A stretch of 42,293 nt of DNA, taken from contig JAUQOS010000011.1 of the NCBI GenBank assembly GCA_030550775.1, positions 1 to 42,293 on the forward strand, read 5' to 3'. Shown here piece after piece: positions 26,054-35,329 of this stretch. The DNA is from Armatimonadota bacterium (GTDB taxonomy: Bacteria > Armatimonadota > Fimbriimonadia > Fimbriimonadales > GBS-DC). Within the stretch, counting starts at the first letter, position 1. Each line of letters begins with the position of its first letter. The translations under genes were made by a program, and so were the position numbers. The notes under the pieces are model-generated. The model worked only from the letters and a program-made list of their open reading frames with translations. It made no database searches and was not told the DNA's origin.

Positions 26054-26482
26054 TTACATAAAGGGCGCTTTGCGAGCAATTTGATCTAAAGTCAGCTCGC
26101 GCATGGCTTGCTCGGCGTAGTCGCGCAAACTGATCCAGAAAAAGTGGGCCGCACACGGACTCACAGCAGAGCAAATCCGTTTGCGATCAAGCAGGCAGTA
26201 CGGCTTCTCGATTAGCCCCTCCACTGCCGAGACGATATCATAAAAGCTAATCTCCTCAGGCGCACGGCATAGCATGAAACCACGCTTCGCCCCTCGAAAC
26301 GACCGCACAATGCCCGCCTTGGCTAAATCCTCGAAAATGTTGTACAAGAAGTGTTGCGAGATGCCTGTCTCCTCCGCCAGCTCCTTGACGGTGACGATTG
26401 CCCCCTCGCCCCGTTGGGCTAGACGCACCAGGGCTGCGATAGCATACTCCGAACGCGCTCCCAAATCCAGCAACTTTGTCAT
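26054..26482 (-). CDS. Rrf2 family transcriptional regulator, probable Fe-S binding
   Basis: ARSEYAIAALVRLAQ..VKELAEETGISQHFLYNIFEDLAKAGIVRSFRGAKRGF; C-x7-C-x5-C followed by H and W. Confidence 0.92.
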   Translation of the reverse strand: MTKLLDLGARSEYAIAALVRLAQRGEGAIVTVKELAEETGISQHFLYNIFEDLAKAGIVRSFRGAKRGFMLCRAPEEISFYDIVSAVEGLIEKPYCLLDRKRICSAVSPCAAHFFWISLRDYAEQAMRELTLDQIARKAPFM

Positions 26483-26509
26483 ACGTGCATGCCCCTCACA
26501 ACGCAGATT

Positions 26510-26538
26510 ATTATAACCCGTGCAGACAACCCTGTCTA
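26510..26538 (-). promoter_or_regulatory. Promoter of the Rrf2 gene overlapping inverted repeat AGAC-N6-GTCT
   Basis: Minus strand TAGACA-N17-TATAAT; AGACAACCCTGTCT at 26524-26537 covers the -35. Confidence 0.6.
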
Positions 26539-27231
26539 GTGCTTAGGTCGTCTGCCCAGAAACATCCACGCGCCCGAGACAATCACACCCAGCGCACCAA
26601 TTGGAAACAGCCACTCGCTAAATATGCCCAATCGCTCCCAGAAGGTCCACTCTCCACGCGCCCTGCGCAATCCTCGCTCCAACTGCTCTGGCGTGAACTC
26701 TAAACCGAACTCGTAATGGCGGATGGCACCATCTTTGTCCAGAAACACCAGCAAGTTGGGATGGTCTTTCACCTGCTCGGAAACATAGGTAAAGCGGAAG
26801 TCAATTCCATCAAGCAGGGCGAACAACTCGTTGTCGTCGGGCACGAAGGCGACGCGCCAATTCGAGCGGAACAGCTGGTGCGTGCGTTGGAACTCTGCCA
26901 TCTCCGCGCGCCCCTCTTTCGGATCAAAGCTGAAAGTAAGCACCGTGTAACTATCGCTGGGCACGTTCAGCTGCTCCAGGGCTTTTTTGAGGCTGCGGCT
27001 AATTACGATGCACGCGCTGGGGCACCGCGCATAGATAGGGCTGAGAATGAGAGGTTTACCTTTGAGATCATGCAGATGGAAGCTGCGCCCTTGCGTATCT
27101 ACCAAACGCACATTGGGCGGCACGGTGCCCAACACCTTCGGCACATTGGGGGGGACGCCCTGCCCGAAGGCAGAGCATCCCAGCGCGAATGACAGGAGGT
27201 ATCCAGCAAGGCCAGCAAGTCGTCGCATCAT
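26536..27231 (-). CDS. SCO1/SenC-type copper chaperone/thioredoxin-like protein
   Basis: GKPLILSPIYARCPSACIVISRSLKKALEQL (CxxxC), DHPNLLVFLDKDG, C-terminal TM. Confidence 0.88.
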   Translation of the reverse strand: MMRRLAGLAGYLLSFALGCSAFGQGVPPNVPKVLGTVPPNVRLVDTQGRSFHLHDLKGKPLILSPIYARCPSACIVISRSLKKALEQLNVPSDSYTVLTFSFDPKEGRAEMAEFQRTHQLFRSNWRVAFVPDDNELFALLDGIDFRFTYVSEQVKDHPNLLVFLDKDGAIRHYEFGLEFTPEQLERGLRRARGEWTFWERLGIFSEWLFPIGALGVIVSGAWMFLGRRPKH

Positions 27232-28961
27232 TCGGGCAACCTCGTTTGCTGACCTGGTACTTGCATCGGCACCAAGTTATTGCCGATGCTCTGGTAGCCC
27301 GACGCGTTCGCCAACGAGCCTCGAGTTACCGACTCGTACAGCGGATAAGTGTACGAAATCGCAATCAGCAGCAGCGTTGCCGTCACCCACGGACGCAGGT
27401 TGATGACCAGCGGAATCGGCTCCTCGTGGATGGCTTCGGCAATCGGGAAGTCCAGCTCGGGCTGGCGCACGGGCTTGGCAAACAGTGTGCCGAAGAACGA
27501 CACCATGTATGCCACGAAGCCCAGCACAGCGATGGAGCCACCCAACGCGCCCACATGCGACCAGAACAGCCAGTCGGGGCGGTAAAGCAGCTCATTCGTC
27601 GGGTCAAGGTAGCTGATGCCGAGGTTGCTGCGGCGCGGCGCCCCCTGCAAACCCGTAATCGAGAGCGCAATCTCAAAAATCACGAAGCCAAGCATCCATA
27701 AGTACGGTGCAGCCATCGCCAGCGACTTCGCCTTGATGTCCACACCGCGCAGCTTCGACAGCATGTACAACGTCATGCCCAAGAAGCTCAGCGTCACCAA
27801 GCCGCCGACGGTGGTGTGGAAGTGCCCCACAATCCACGCGGTGTTATGCACAATCAGGTTCAGGTTGTACGAGGCGTTCACGATGCCCGTGATGCCACCA
27901 AACAGGAACAGGATAAGCCCTGCCACAAAGTAGGGCACCAGCCACTTGTCGCCCTCTTTGTTCCAGTAGGGTAGTTTCGCCATCCAGCCAAATAGCCCCT
28001 GACCGCCGTTCATGCGCCCACCATGCTCCAGCGAAGCTGCCACCGTAAAGGCAGTGATGAAGCTCGGCAACGCCACCATAAAGGTTAGGAACGCTTGCCA
28101 CAGCTTCCAGCCGCTGCTCAAGCCGCCCTCAGTGTATTGGTGGTGCAAGCCCACAGGTATCGAGAGCAGCAGGAACAGCAGGAACGCAAAGCGCGCTGCC
28201 GTGTCCGAGTAGAGCTTGCCGCCCACCAGTTTCGGCAGCATCACATAGAGCATAATATACGAGGGCAGCAGCCAGAAGTAAACCAATGCGTGCCCGAAGA
28301 ACCAGAATAGGGTGCGCGAGAGCAATACATTGGTCTCCTTCATTAGCCCCAGCGACATCGGAATCATCTGGAACACGACGGTCGCCGCCAAAGGCAAGAA
28401 GATAAGGAACCACAGCGTGAAATTAATCAGGTTGCCCAGCACTGCCAACGGCAGCTTGGCGTTGGGGTTTTCGCGGCGCCATGCGACCGTGTTCGGCAAC
28501 CAGTCGAAGAAGAACGGCACCAGCGAGCCAACTAGCAGCAGTGCCGCGCCCACATAGAAGGTCCAGTGCGCTACCATCGGCAGGTAGAAGGTGTAAAGCA
28601 CCGTGGCGCGCCCTGTGAGCATCGCCCACGCTGCCATCAGCGTGCCGCCTACCATCAAAATCCACGAAATCCACTGCACCCCTTCTTTGAGGGGACGCCG
28701 CAGCTGGTGCAACATAATCGCGTTACCAAACGCCACCGCAAAGAAGGTGGTGAACACAATCGCGTTGATGGTGCCATGCAAGGTTAGCCCCTGATAGTAG
28801 TTGATGCCGAAGATGTCGGGTGTGCGCAGAATACCTGCGCGCGCCAACACTTGATACAGCCCAAGCAACACGCCAAGAATCAGCAAGATAAACGGAATAA
28901 TCAGCTCACTCAAGATAATAAACCGCGTCGCACCTCTCACTTGAATCGCCTGTGCTTGCAT
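27228..28961 (-). CDS. cbaA: Cytochrome c oxidase subunit I, ba3-type
   Basis: LHGTINAIVFTTFFA; HHQYTEGG; IVGHFHTTVGGLVTLSFLGM. Start at MQAQAIQV after GGGGGCGACCACT. Confidence 0.9.
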   Translation of the reverse strand: MQAQAIQVRGATRFIILSELIIPFILLILGVLLGLYQVLARAGILRTPDIFGINYYQGLTLHGTINAIVFTTFFAVAFGNAIMLHQLRRPLKEGVQWISWILMVGGTLMAAWAMLTGRATVLYTFYLPMVAHWTFYVGAALLLVGSLVPFFFDWLPNTVAWRRENPNAKLPLAVLGNLINFTLWFLIFLPLAATVVFQMIPMSLGLMKETNVLLSRTLFWFFGHALVYFWLLPSYIMLYVMLPKLVGGKLYSDTAARFAFLLFLLLSIPVGLHHQYTEGGLSSGWKLWQAFLTFMVALPSFITAFTVAASLEHGGRMNGGQGLFGWMAKLPYWNKEGDKWLVPYFVAGLILFLFGGITGIVNASYNLNLIVHNTAWIVGHFHTTVGGLVTLSFLGMTLYMLSKLRGVDIKAKSLAMAAPYLWMLGFVIFEIALSITGLQGAPRRSNLGISYLDPTNELLYRPDWLFWSHVGALGGSIAVLGFVAYMVSFFGTLFAKPVRQPELDFPIAEAIHEEPIPLVINLRPWVTATLLLIAISYTYPLYESVTRGSLANASGYQSIGNNLVPMQVPGQQTRLPE

Positions 28962-28974
28962 AGTGGTCGCCCCC

Positions 28975-29421
28975 TTACTCCACAATCACTTTGCCCGCCA
29001 TGTTTTGGTGCCCCAGACCGCAATACTCGTGGCACACAATCTGATACTCGCCGGGTCGGTCGAACTTATAGCGGGCGTAGGTCACAGCACCGGGAACAGC
29101 CATCAGGTTCACCACAGTCTTGTCGATGTGGTAACCGTGCATTACATCGCGGCTAGTCACATAAAAGTCCACTACAGCACCGCGGGGAATCCGTAGCTCG
29201 TTGATGGTGCCCATGTTGAAGCCCCACATATACGCCACCACATCCACTTGGTAGCGGTTGGGACCAACTTGAACGATGCGTCCTTGATCAAACAGGCGGG
29301 CGTTCGGCAAGCAGGTAGGCAGATCGGTTTGAAGCCCTTTCGCTGCATAGACGATTAGCCCGAAAAACATTATCAGCAGCGAGAGCGCCAGCGCAATTGC
29401 GCGCTTCTCAAATCGATCCAT
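28975..29421 (-). CDS. cbaB: Cytochrome c oxidase subunit II, ba3-type (CuA)
   Basis: N-terminal TM; DVMHGYHIDKT; CuA ligands CHEYCGLGHQNM. Confidence 0.92.
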   Translation of the reverse strand: MDRFEKRAIALALSLLIMFFGLIVYAAKGLQTDLPTCLPNARLFDQGRIVQVGPNRYQVDVVAYMWGFNMGTINELRIPRGAVVDFYVTSRDVMHGYHIDKTVVNLMAVPGAVTYARYKFDRPGEYQIVCHEYCGLGHQNMAGKVIVE

Positions 29422-29425
29422 AACA

Positions 29426-29545
29426 TCACCTCCACTGGATAAGTACGCCGTAGACCAGCAACCACACTACGGCATAGAACGCAATCATCGCCCCGAAAAA
29501 CGCGATGGCACCAATCGGCACAAACTGCTCGCGCGTCTCCTGCAT
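29426..29545 (-). CDS. cbaD: 39-aa single-TM protein, ba3 oxidase subunit IIa-like; absent from ORF track
   Basis: MQETREQFVPIGAIAFFGAMIAFYAVVWLLVYGVLIQWR; SD GGAGGCGAAACG before ATG; stop TGA lies within the SD region of subunit II. Confidence 0.8.
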   Translation of the reverse strand: MQETREQFVPIGAIAFFGAMIAFYAVVWLLVYGVLIQWR

Positions 29546-29586
29546 CGTTTCGCCTCCTTCCTAGCGCCGCTCCACGCTAGTTAGGT

Positions 29587-29609
29587 CATTAGACCAGAAT
29601 AGTCTAATG
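29587..29609. promoter_or_regulatory. Perfect palindrome CATTAGAC-N7-GTCTAATG at the start of the ba3 operon transcript
   Basis: Arms 29587-29594 and 29602-29609, just downstream of the promoter below. Confidence 0.8.
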
Positions 29610-29618
29610 GGTATAGGT

Positions 29619-29648
29619 AGTATACCACAGTCGTGGAGGGTTTGTCAA
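29619..29648 (-). promoter_or_regulatory. Sigma70-type promoter of the ba3 operon
   Basis: Minus strand TTGACA (29648-29643), 18-bp spacer, TATACT (29624-29619). Confidence 0.75.
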
Positions 29649-29743
29649 GGGGTTGTGCAAGGAAGTTCGGGAAAAAGTTGGAAGCTGCCATAGCCCATGT
29701 TACTGACTGCCGCCCTTGAGCGTCGGGGATTCCCTGCCCCTGC

Positions 29744-29780
29744 GGGTTCTCCCCTACGCAGGAGAGGGAACCTACGGGGG
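29744..29780. repeat. GGTTCCCC-type repeat, partial copy 3 (single imperfect hairpin)
   Basis: GGTTCTCCCCTACGCAGGAGAGGGAACCTACGGGGGGG. Confidence 0.65.
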
Positions 29781-29813
29781 GGTTCAAGAGACTAGCTACC
29801 CCCTAATATGGCA

Positions 29814-29836
29814 GGGGCAGGCGTTCCACCTGCCCC
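29814..29836. terminator. Hairpin 3' of the sortilin/BNR-repeat gene
   Basis: Perfect GGGGCAGG-N7-CCTGCCCC just after the stop of the minus-strand gene; no clear U-tract. Confidence 0.45.
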
Positions 29837-29845
29837 GACCACCTA

Positions 29846-32800
29846 CTACAGCTCACCAATCAGCAAGGTAGGCAAGTTGTTTGCTTTCAGTTGCTCGCTG
29901 AGTTTGGGCGCAGATTGCGTGAGGTAGGTGTGGATTTCGCCGTACACCTGCTCGAACTCCGTTTTCACCTCGTTGAAGTAGGCGACCTGCGCCAGCGTGG
30001 GTCCCGTGTTGCTGCTCATCTGCCCGTACACCGAGTTCAGCCTGCCGCGCAAGCGTGCGCTGCGGGCATACGCCAGCCCCGTGTTCGGGTTGTCCACCTT
30101 CGCCTTCATCTCAGCGATTTGCTTGAGGTGTTCGCCAATCGCCTTGTCTACCTCGTCGGGCAGCTTCACATTCTGCTGGCGGGCGGTCTGGCGTAGGTTG
30201 TTTAGCTGGGTCTCCACGCTGGTGAGCACCTGCATCGCGCGGTTGAGCTGCCGGATCATCGTCAGCGTCTCCAGCGCGAACTGGTAGCCCGCTTTCATGT
30301 TGGTCAGGTACGGCTCCAGCGCAGGCTCCACTTTCACGGTCAGCGGTTGCTCCATCTCAAAGTCGCCTGCGATGAGTTTCACGCGATAGGTGCCAGGCAA
30401 CACTTGGGGTCCCAGCGGTCCCGTGGTGGGTGGTGGTGGGGTATCGTCGTCGGTTTCGACGGCTTCGCCGCGCGTGCGCAAGTCCCAAACCACGCGGTGG
30501 ATGCCGGGCTCTTGGGGCACGCGAGTCAGTTCGCGCAGCAGATTGCCCTGCGAGTCGAGGATCTGGATGCGCACGCGTCCTTGCCTAGGCTTCTCTTTGA
30601 GGTAGAAGGTGATCATCGCGCCGTAAGGCGGGTTGGGCGACACGATGGGGCGGTCACCGCGTCCGTAGCGCGTCATACGGCTGGAGTAGCGCCACGCGAC
30701 AGGTGGCGTGAACAGGTGGGCGGGCTTGCTCAAAATCTGGGGGCTAACCTCCTGTAGGGGCGTGATATCATCCAACACATAGATACTGCGCCCGTGGGTG
30801 CCCAGCAGCAGGTCGTTCATCAGCGGATGCACATGGATATCGTGCACCGGCACAGGTGGCAGATTTGGAAACCGCTGCCAGTTCTGCCCGCCGTCGAACG
30901 ACACATACAGCCCGCGTTCGGTGCCCGCATATAGCAGGTTCTGGTTGCGTGGGTCTTCGCGCACCACAAAAATGTAGGCTTCATCGGGCAGACCGTTGGT
31001 GATAGGCTGCCAAGTTTTGCCCCCGTCGGTGGTTTTGTAAAGGTAGGGCTTGAAGTCGTTGAGCATGTGGCGGTCAAACGCTACGTAAGCCACCTCGGCG
31101 CCGCGCCGCGACGGCTCCACATGCGATACGGGCGAGTTCGGAGGCAAGTTGGGCACATTCTGCGTAAGCTCTATCCAAGTGTTGCCATCATCGGGACTTT
31201 TCCATAAGCGCCCGTCGTCGGTGCCCACCCACAGCAACCCCTTCTGGATAGGCGACTCGGCGAGGCTGATAATCGTGCAGTGGTACTCGGCGGTGGTGTT
31301 TTCCACCCACACAGGGCCGCCTGCGTCTTTTTGCTTTTCGGGGTCGTTGGTGGTCAGATCAGGACTAATCACAACCCAAGTGGTGCCGAAGTCGGTGGAT
31401 TTGAACACCACATTGCCGCCCACATACACCGTGTCGGGGTCATGCGGTGAGGGGATAATCGGCGTGTTCCAGTTGAAGCGGTAGCGCAGTTCGCTTGCGG
31501 GACCGCCGTCCGCTCGTCGCGCTTGGGGGCTGATGTTCTCTTGGATGCCGGTGGCTAAGTTGGTGCGCAAAATGTTGCCCCCTTGCGACTCGCTGATAAC
31601 CAAGTTGGGGTTGCGCTCGTGAATCACGCAGAAAAAGCCGTCACCGAAGCTCACCATGCGCCAGTGTTCGTTGACAATACCGCCCTCTTTGTTGCGTGCC
31701 CAACCGATCCAACTACCATTATCTTGTAGACCACCAGCTACTTGGTAGAACGGCGCCTCCAGGCTGTAATGGATTTGGTAAAACTGCCCCAGCGGGATGT
31801 TGGCAATCACATCCCAAGTTTGCCCACGATCGAGGGAGAACGCCAGCCCGCCGTCGTTGCCATTCCAGATAATGTGAGGGTTCTTGGGGTCTATCCAGAG
31901 CGCATGGTGGTCTACATGCACGGTGCTGGCGATTTGTTGGCTGGTGCGCCCGCCATCAATAGACATCCGCAGCTGCGTGGCAAGGAAGTAGAGGCGGTTC
32001 TCATCGCTCGGGCACACACGCATGTCGGTGTAGTAGAACCCGCGCGACACGATGCGCGTGTCGTCCGAGATGCGCTGGAAGCTTTCGCCGCGATTGTCTG
32101 AGCGGAATAGCGTGCCTTCGTTGGACTCCGCGATCACATAAACCACATTTGGGTTGCTGGGGGCAACCTTCACGCCGACACGCCCCATCAGTTTGGGTAG
32201 CCCATTGGTGAGTTTGCGCCAAGTGCGCCCCCCATCCGTGGACTTGAACACACCGCCCTGCTCACTGCCACTGGTGTGTGTCCACGGCTTGCGCTCAAAA
32301 CGCCACATGCCCGCGTAGAGGATGTTCGGGTTGGAGGGGTCAATATCCAAGTCGGACGCCCCATGATGCTCATCAATGTAAAGCACTTTCTGCCAAGTCT
32401 TACCGCCATCGGTGGTCATAAACACCCCGCGCTCAGGATTCGGTCCAAACGCCGAACCCACCGCCGCCACCCATACGGTGTTGGAGTCGCGCGGGTGGAT
32501 AATGATGCGACTAATCTGGCGGGTTTCGCGCAAGCCAAGATATTGCCAAGTTTTACCGCCGTCGATGGACTTGTAGACCCCACAGCCCACCGAGATGCTG
32601 TTGCGCGTGTTCGCCTCGCCCGTGCCCACCCAGATGATATCGGGGTTTTGGGGGTCTACGGCGATATCGCCAATCGTGGTGGTCTCCTGGTCGTCAAACA
32701 GCGGTGTCCATGTGATGCCCCAGTTGGTGGTTTTCCACAGCCCGCCCGTGGCGGTGCCCACATAAACTGTGCTGGGGTTGCCCGGAATGCCTTCCACATC

Positions 32801-32950
32801 GGTGATGCGCCCGCCCATGTTGGCTGGACCAATGTTGCGCGGGCGCAAGTTTTTGAACAACTCGGCAGAAACAGACGATTGGTCGGTCAACGCGCCTGCA
32901 TAGACAAGGATACTCAGCGCAACGCACAGGAAAATAACTCGCCGCAACAT
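29846..32950 (-). CDS. Exported sortilin/BNR (Asp-box) beta-propeller repeat protein
   Basis: Signal peptide; repeated SxDGGKTW-type boxes (KSIDGGKTWQ, MTTDGGKTWQK, KSTDGGRTWRK, KTTDGGKTWQP, VSFDGGQNWQR). Confidence 0.9.
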   Translation of the reverse strand: MLRRVIFLCVALSILVYAGALTDQSSVSAELFKNLRPRNIGPANMGGRITDVEGIPGNPSTVYVGTATGGLWKTTNWGITWTPLFDDQETTTIGDIAVDPQNPDIIWVGTGEANTRNSISVGCGVYKSIDGGKTWQYLGLRETRQISRIIIHPRDSNTVWVAAVGSAFGPNPERGVFMTTDGGKTWQKVLYIDEHHGASDLDIDPSNPNILYAGMWRFERKPWTHTSGSEQGGVFKSTDGGRTWRKLTNGLPKLMGRVGVKVAPSNPNVVYVIAESNEGTLFRSDNRGESFQRISDDTRIVSRGFYYTDMRVCPSDENRLYFLATQLRMSIDGGRTSQQIASTVHVDHHALWIDPKNPHIIWNGNDGGLAFSLDRGQTWDVIANIPLGQFYQIHYSLEAPFYQVAGGLQDNGSWIGWARNKEGGIVNEHWRMVSFGDGFFCVIHERNPNLVISESQGGNILRTNLATGIQENISPQARRADGGPASELRYRFNWNTPIIPSPHDPDTVYVGGNVVFKSTDFGTTWVVISPDLTTNDPEKQKDAGGPVWVENTTAEYHCTIISLAESPIQKGLLWVGTDDGRLWKSPDDGNTWIELTQNVPNLPPNSPVSHVEPSRRGAEVAYVAFDRHMLNDFKPYLYKTTDGGKTWQPITNGLPDEAYIFVVREDPRNQNLLYAGTERGLYVSFDGGQNWQRFPNLPPVPVHDIHVHPLMNDLLLGTHGRSIYVLDDITPLQEVSPQILSKPAHLFTPPVAWRYSSRMTRYGRGDRPIVSPNPPYGAMITFYLKEKPRQGRVRIQILDSQGNLLRELTRVPQEPGIHRVVWDLRTRGEAVETDDDTPPPPTTGPLGPQVLPGTYRVKLIAGDFEMEQPLTVKVEPALEPYLTNMKAGYQFALETLTMIRQLNRAMQVLTSVETQLNNLRQTARQQNVKLPDEVDKAIGEHLKQIAEMKAKVDNPNTGLAYARSARLRGRLNSVYGQMSSNTGPTLAQVAYFNEVKTEFEQVYGEIHTYLTQSAPKLSEQLKANNLPTLLIGEL

Positions 32951-33073
32951 GGTAAGAGTAGTTCGTCGCGAGCGGCGTGAATCCTGCGGAATGCCAGCAG
33001 GATTTGTCTTTGGTCCGATTTGCTATCCACAACGGGCAGTAGGTCGCCCTCCCCCGCAACGCCCAATCAAGGG

Positions 33074-35230
33074 TTAGTCTTCGCGAATGTCGCGGTACCG
33101 CTGCAGCCGCTGCTGGACTGCCTCTTCCAACTGCTTACGGAAGTTCGCGGGAAGTTCGTTCCAGCGCACCGGCTTATTCACCAGCGGGCGAAATTCGGAT
33201 AGGCGCCACCCCAAAACAGCCCCAACCTCCTCTTCACTTTCTCCTCTGGGCAGCACCAGATACATTGAGTAAACAGTAAGCATACCAAACAGCCCCTGCA
33301 GGCTTTCGTATGCGGGAAGCGCGTTAGGCTCAGAGCGTCGGCTGAGCAACTCAAGGTATTGGTAACCAGCGCGGTAGTTATCAAAGCGGCTGGGAATCAC
33401 TGCGGGAAAGTTTTCCGCACTCCTCACTTGAATGGCGACCTCCAACGGAATCCCGTCAGGAAACAGCATCTGAGGTAAAAACATTTCGTTATTCACACCC
33501 ACTTCCACGCTGCCGTAGTAGATCCACTGATAAAAACTGGCACGTTGGGCAGGTGTCAACTCCAGCTGCCGTATCGGCGTACCCGCGAGCAGCGCGTTCC
33601 GCATCCGCAAGGGCAATTTTCCGAGCCACCGCGCCTCGTGCCCACCAAGTTCGCCGAGATCGAAAGCAATCATCCCCAAGCCATTCCAACGAGCGCACTC
33701 CCCTGCCTCGAATTCCGTTTTCTCGGTCGCGCTTTTCCAAAGGAGTTTGTCATCCAGCGTGGGGTAGCCTTGTTGGGATACTTGCTTCAGCACGCGACTT
33801 ACCCCTTCGCGGTCAAACCGCACGCCCCAGCAATACGAGGGGAAGCGTGGTTTCGCCACGAGCAGGGCATCTTGCTCCTGCCAGTGATAGTGTTCCAATA
33901 CTTGCCGATATTGCCCCAAGCGATGGCGCCCATAGGCTGCAGCACCTGCAATACTGCTTATCTTGGTCAAATCACGCTCGCGTGTAAGAGCAATTAACGA
34001 TTTGCCATGCGCACGCGCGTAAGCACGCAACAAATCGGTGGTGACCATGCTATGAGGCTCGGTTTGAGCAGGATCGCATAGGCGTCGAAGGACTTCATCT
34101 ACCCGAAAAGATACTTCATATGTGAGTTCGCCCCGAGTGTATCCCGCGAACTCCTCGCGCAACGCCTGCATGGAGGTGTTGTATGCCCCCGCCAACAAGC
34201 GTGTCGCTGGACTCCACTCGAACTCGAATCGTTCCCACTCACCCTTAGGCAGCCGCGATTCATTGCCCCGAAATCCCAGCCAGTATGTGGTTCTATAAAC
34301 TCGGTTGTTCTCCACATCATGCAAATAGATAGTTATTGAAAATGCCTCAGCATCCGTTCGCAAAATGCTGACGAACAGGCGCAGCGTATCGGGGTGCAGC
34401 CGCACACCTCTAATCAACTGTCGAGACCGCCAAAACGGACTCAAACGGTAACGACTTTCCCACTGCCGGTTCAAATCGTCTAATCCAATATCTGGGGAAT
34501 GCCATAGCTCGCGGAACAGGTTCGCCTCATAGGCAAACTGGCGCAGGAGCGTCGTTGGGTCGAAGCCGAGTGGCTCAATGTACTTGCCGCGCTCTGTGCT
34601 AAACACCCGCCGCTCCCCTACAGGAATGCGCAACAACTTGGAGATATCCATTCGTTGGAGCAGCAGCGGTGCCCACCGATTGCCGAAATCAAGTGTCCAC
34701 GCACGACTAAACAATTCCTGATGCTCTGGAGTTTCATACAATGTCTCCATGCTCACATCCGATTGCAGCACGGCTTGCATCAACTCGCGTACCTTGAGCA
34801 ACTCTTGCTTTAGGTTTTCAGGGGTCCACTGCCACTGTTTTTCCCCTTGCAGGGCTTTCGGAATCGCTTGCTCCAGCTCAACGCGCAGTTCGGCATCATC
34901 CTGTTGGCGTCGCTCCTGCGCTCGCTTAGGTGGGCGCGAGAGGCGATACGCGCCGTTTGGCTGGGCGAACCACTCCGCATCCAACGCCTCTGCAAGCCCA
35001 TCCATCACCGCTTTCAGGGTCAAGTCGGCAACATGCACGATGACAATTTCTTTATCAAGAGGCGGCGCTGCAAACAGCACGACCCCTGTGCGTTGCGAAA
35101 GCGACTTGCACACTTGCGCCAGCGCTTGTGCTGGCTCTTGAAAAGTGACTTTCTGCTGAAGGCGCGTATCTTCCGAAAACGCGGGCGCTACAAGGCTTAG
35201 CAAAACACTCACCCACACCAGCGATCGCAT
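33074..35230 (-). CDS. Exported protein with N-terminal STN-like domain, function unknown
   Basis: Signal peptide MRSLVWVSVLLSLVAPAFS; VTFQEPAQALAQVCKSLSQRTGVVLFAAPPLDKEIVIVHVADLTLKAVMDGLAEALDAEW resembles STN. Start moved to 35230 after GGAGGAACCG. Confidence 0.7.
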   Translation of the reverse strand: MRSLVWVSVLLSLVAPAFSEDTRLQQKVTFQEPAQALAQVCKSLSQRTGVVLFAAPPLDKEIVIVHVADLTLKAVMDGLAEALDAEWFAQPNGAYRLSRPPKRAQERRQQDDAELRVELEQAIPKALQGEKQWQWTPENLKQELLKVRELMQAVLQSDVSMETLYETPEHQELFSRAWTLDFGNRWAPLLLQRMDISKLLRIPVGERRVFSTERGKYIEPLGFDPTTLLRQFAYEANLFRELWHSPDIGLDDLNRQWESRYRLSPFWRSRQLIRGVRLHPDTLRLFVSILRTDAEAFSITIYLHDVENNRVYRTTYWLGFRGNESRLPKGEWERFEFEWSPATRLLAGAYNTSMQALREEFAGYTRGELTYEVSFRVDEVLRRLCDPAQTEPHSMVTTDLLRAYARAHGKSLIALTRERDLTKISSIAGAAAYGRHRLGQYRQVLEHYHWQEQDALLVAKPRFPSYCWGVRFDREGVSRVLKQVSQQGYPTLDDKLLWKSATEKTEFEAGECARWNGLGMIAFDLGELGGHEARWLGKLPLRMRNALLAGTPIRQLELTPAQRASFYQWIYYGSVEVGVNNEMFLPQMLFPDGIPLEVAIQVRSAENFPAVIPSRFDNYRAGYQYLELLSRRSEPNALPAYESLQGLFGMLTVYSMYLVLPRGESEEEVGAVLGWRLSEFRPLVNKPVRWNELPANFRKQLEEAVQQRLQRYRDIRED

Positions 35231-35329
35231 CGGTTCCTCCTCCACCACCGATGGAGATACGACACCCGATGAAAATTCCTGCTTTGCTTGCCGATAATCG
35301 TGAGGCAGAGCGAGTGACAGGTGAGAGCG

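Noticed and set aside
28999-29421. Nitrous-oxide reductase or quinol oxidase alternative for the CuA protein
   Set aside because: Short single-TM subunit II with CHEYCGLGHQNM next to ba3-type subunit I and SCO fits ba3 oxidase best.
29744-29836. Intrinsic terminator with classic U-tract after the BNR-repeat gene
   Set aside because: The GGGGCAGG/CCTGCCCC hairpin is clear but no U-tract follows, so kept only as a low-confidence terminator.
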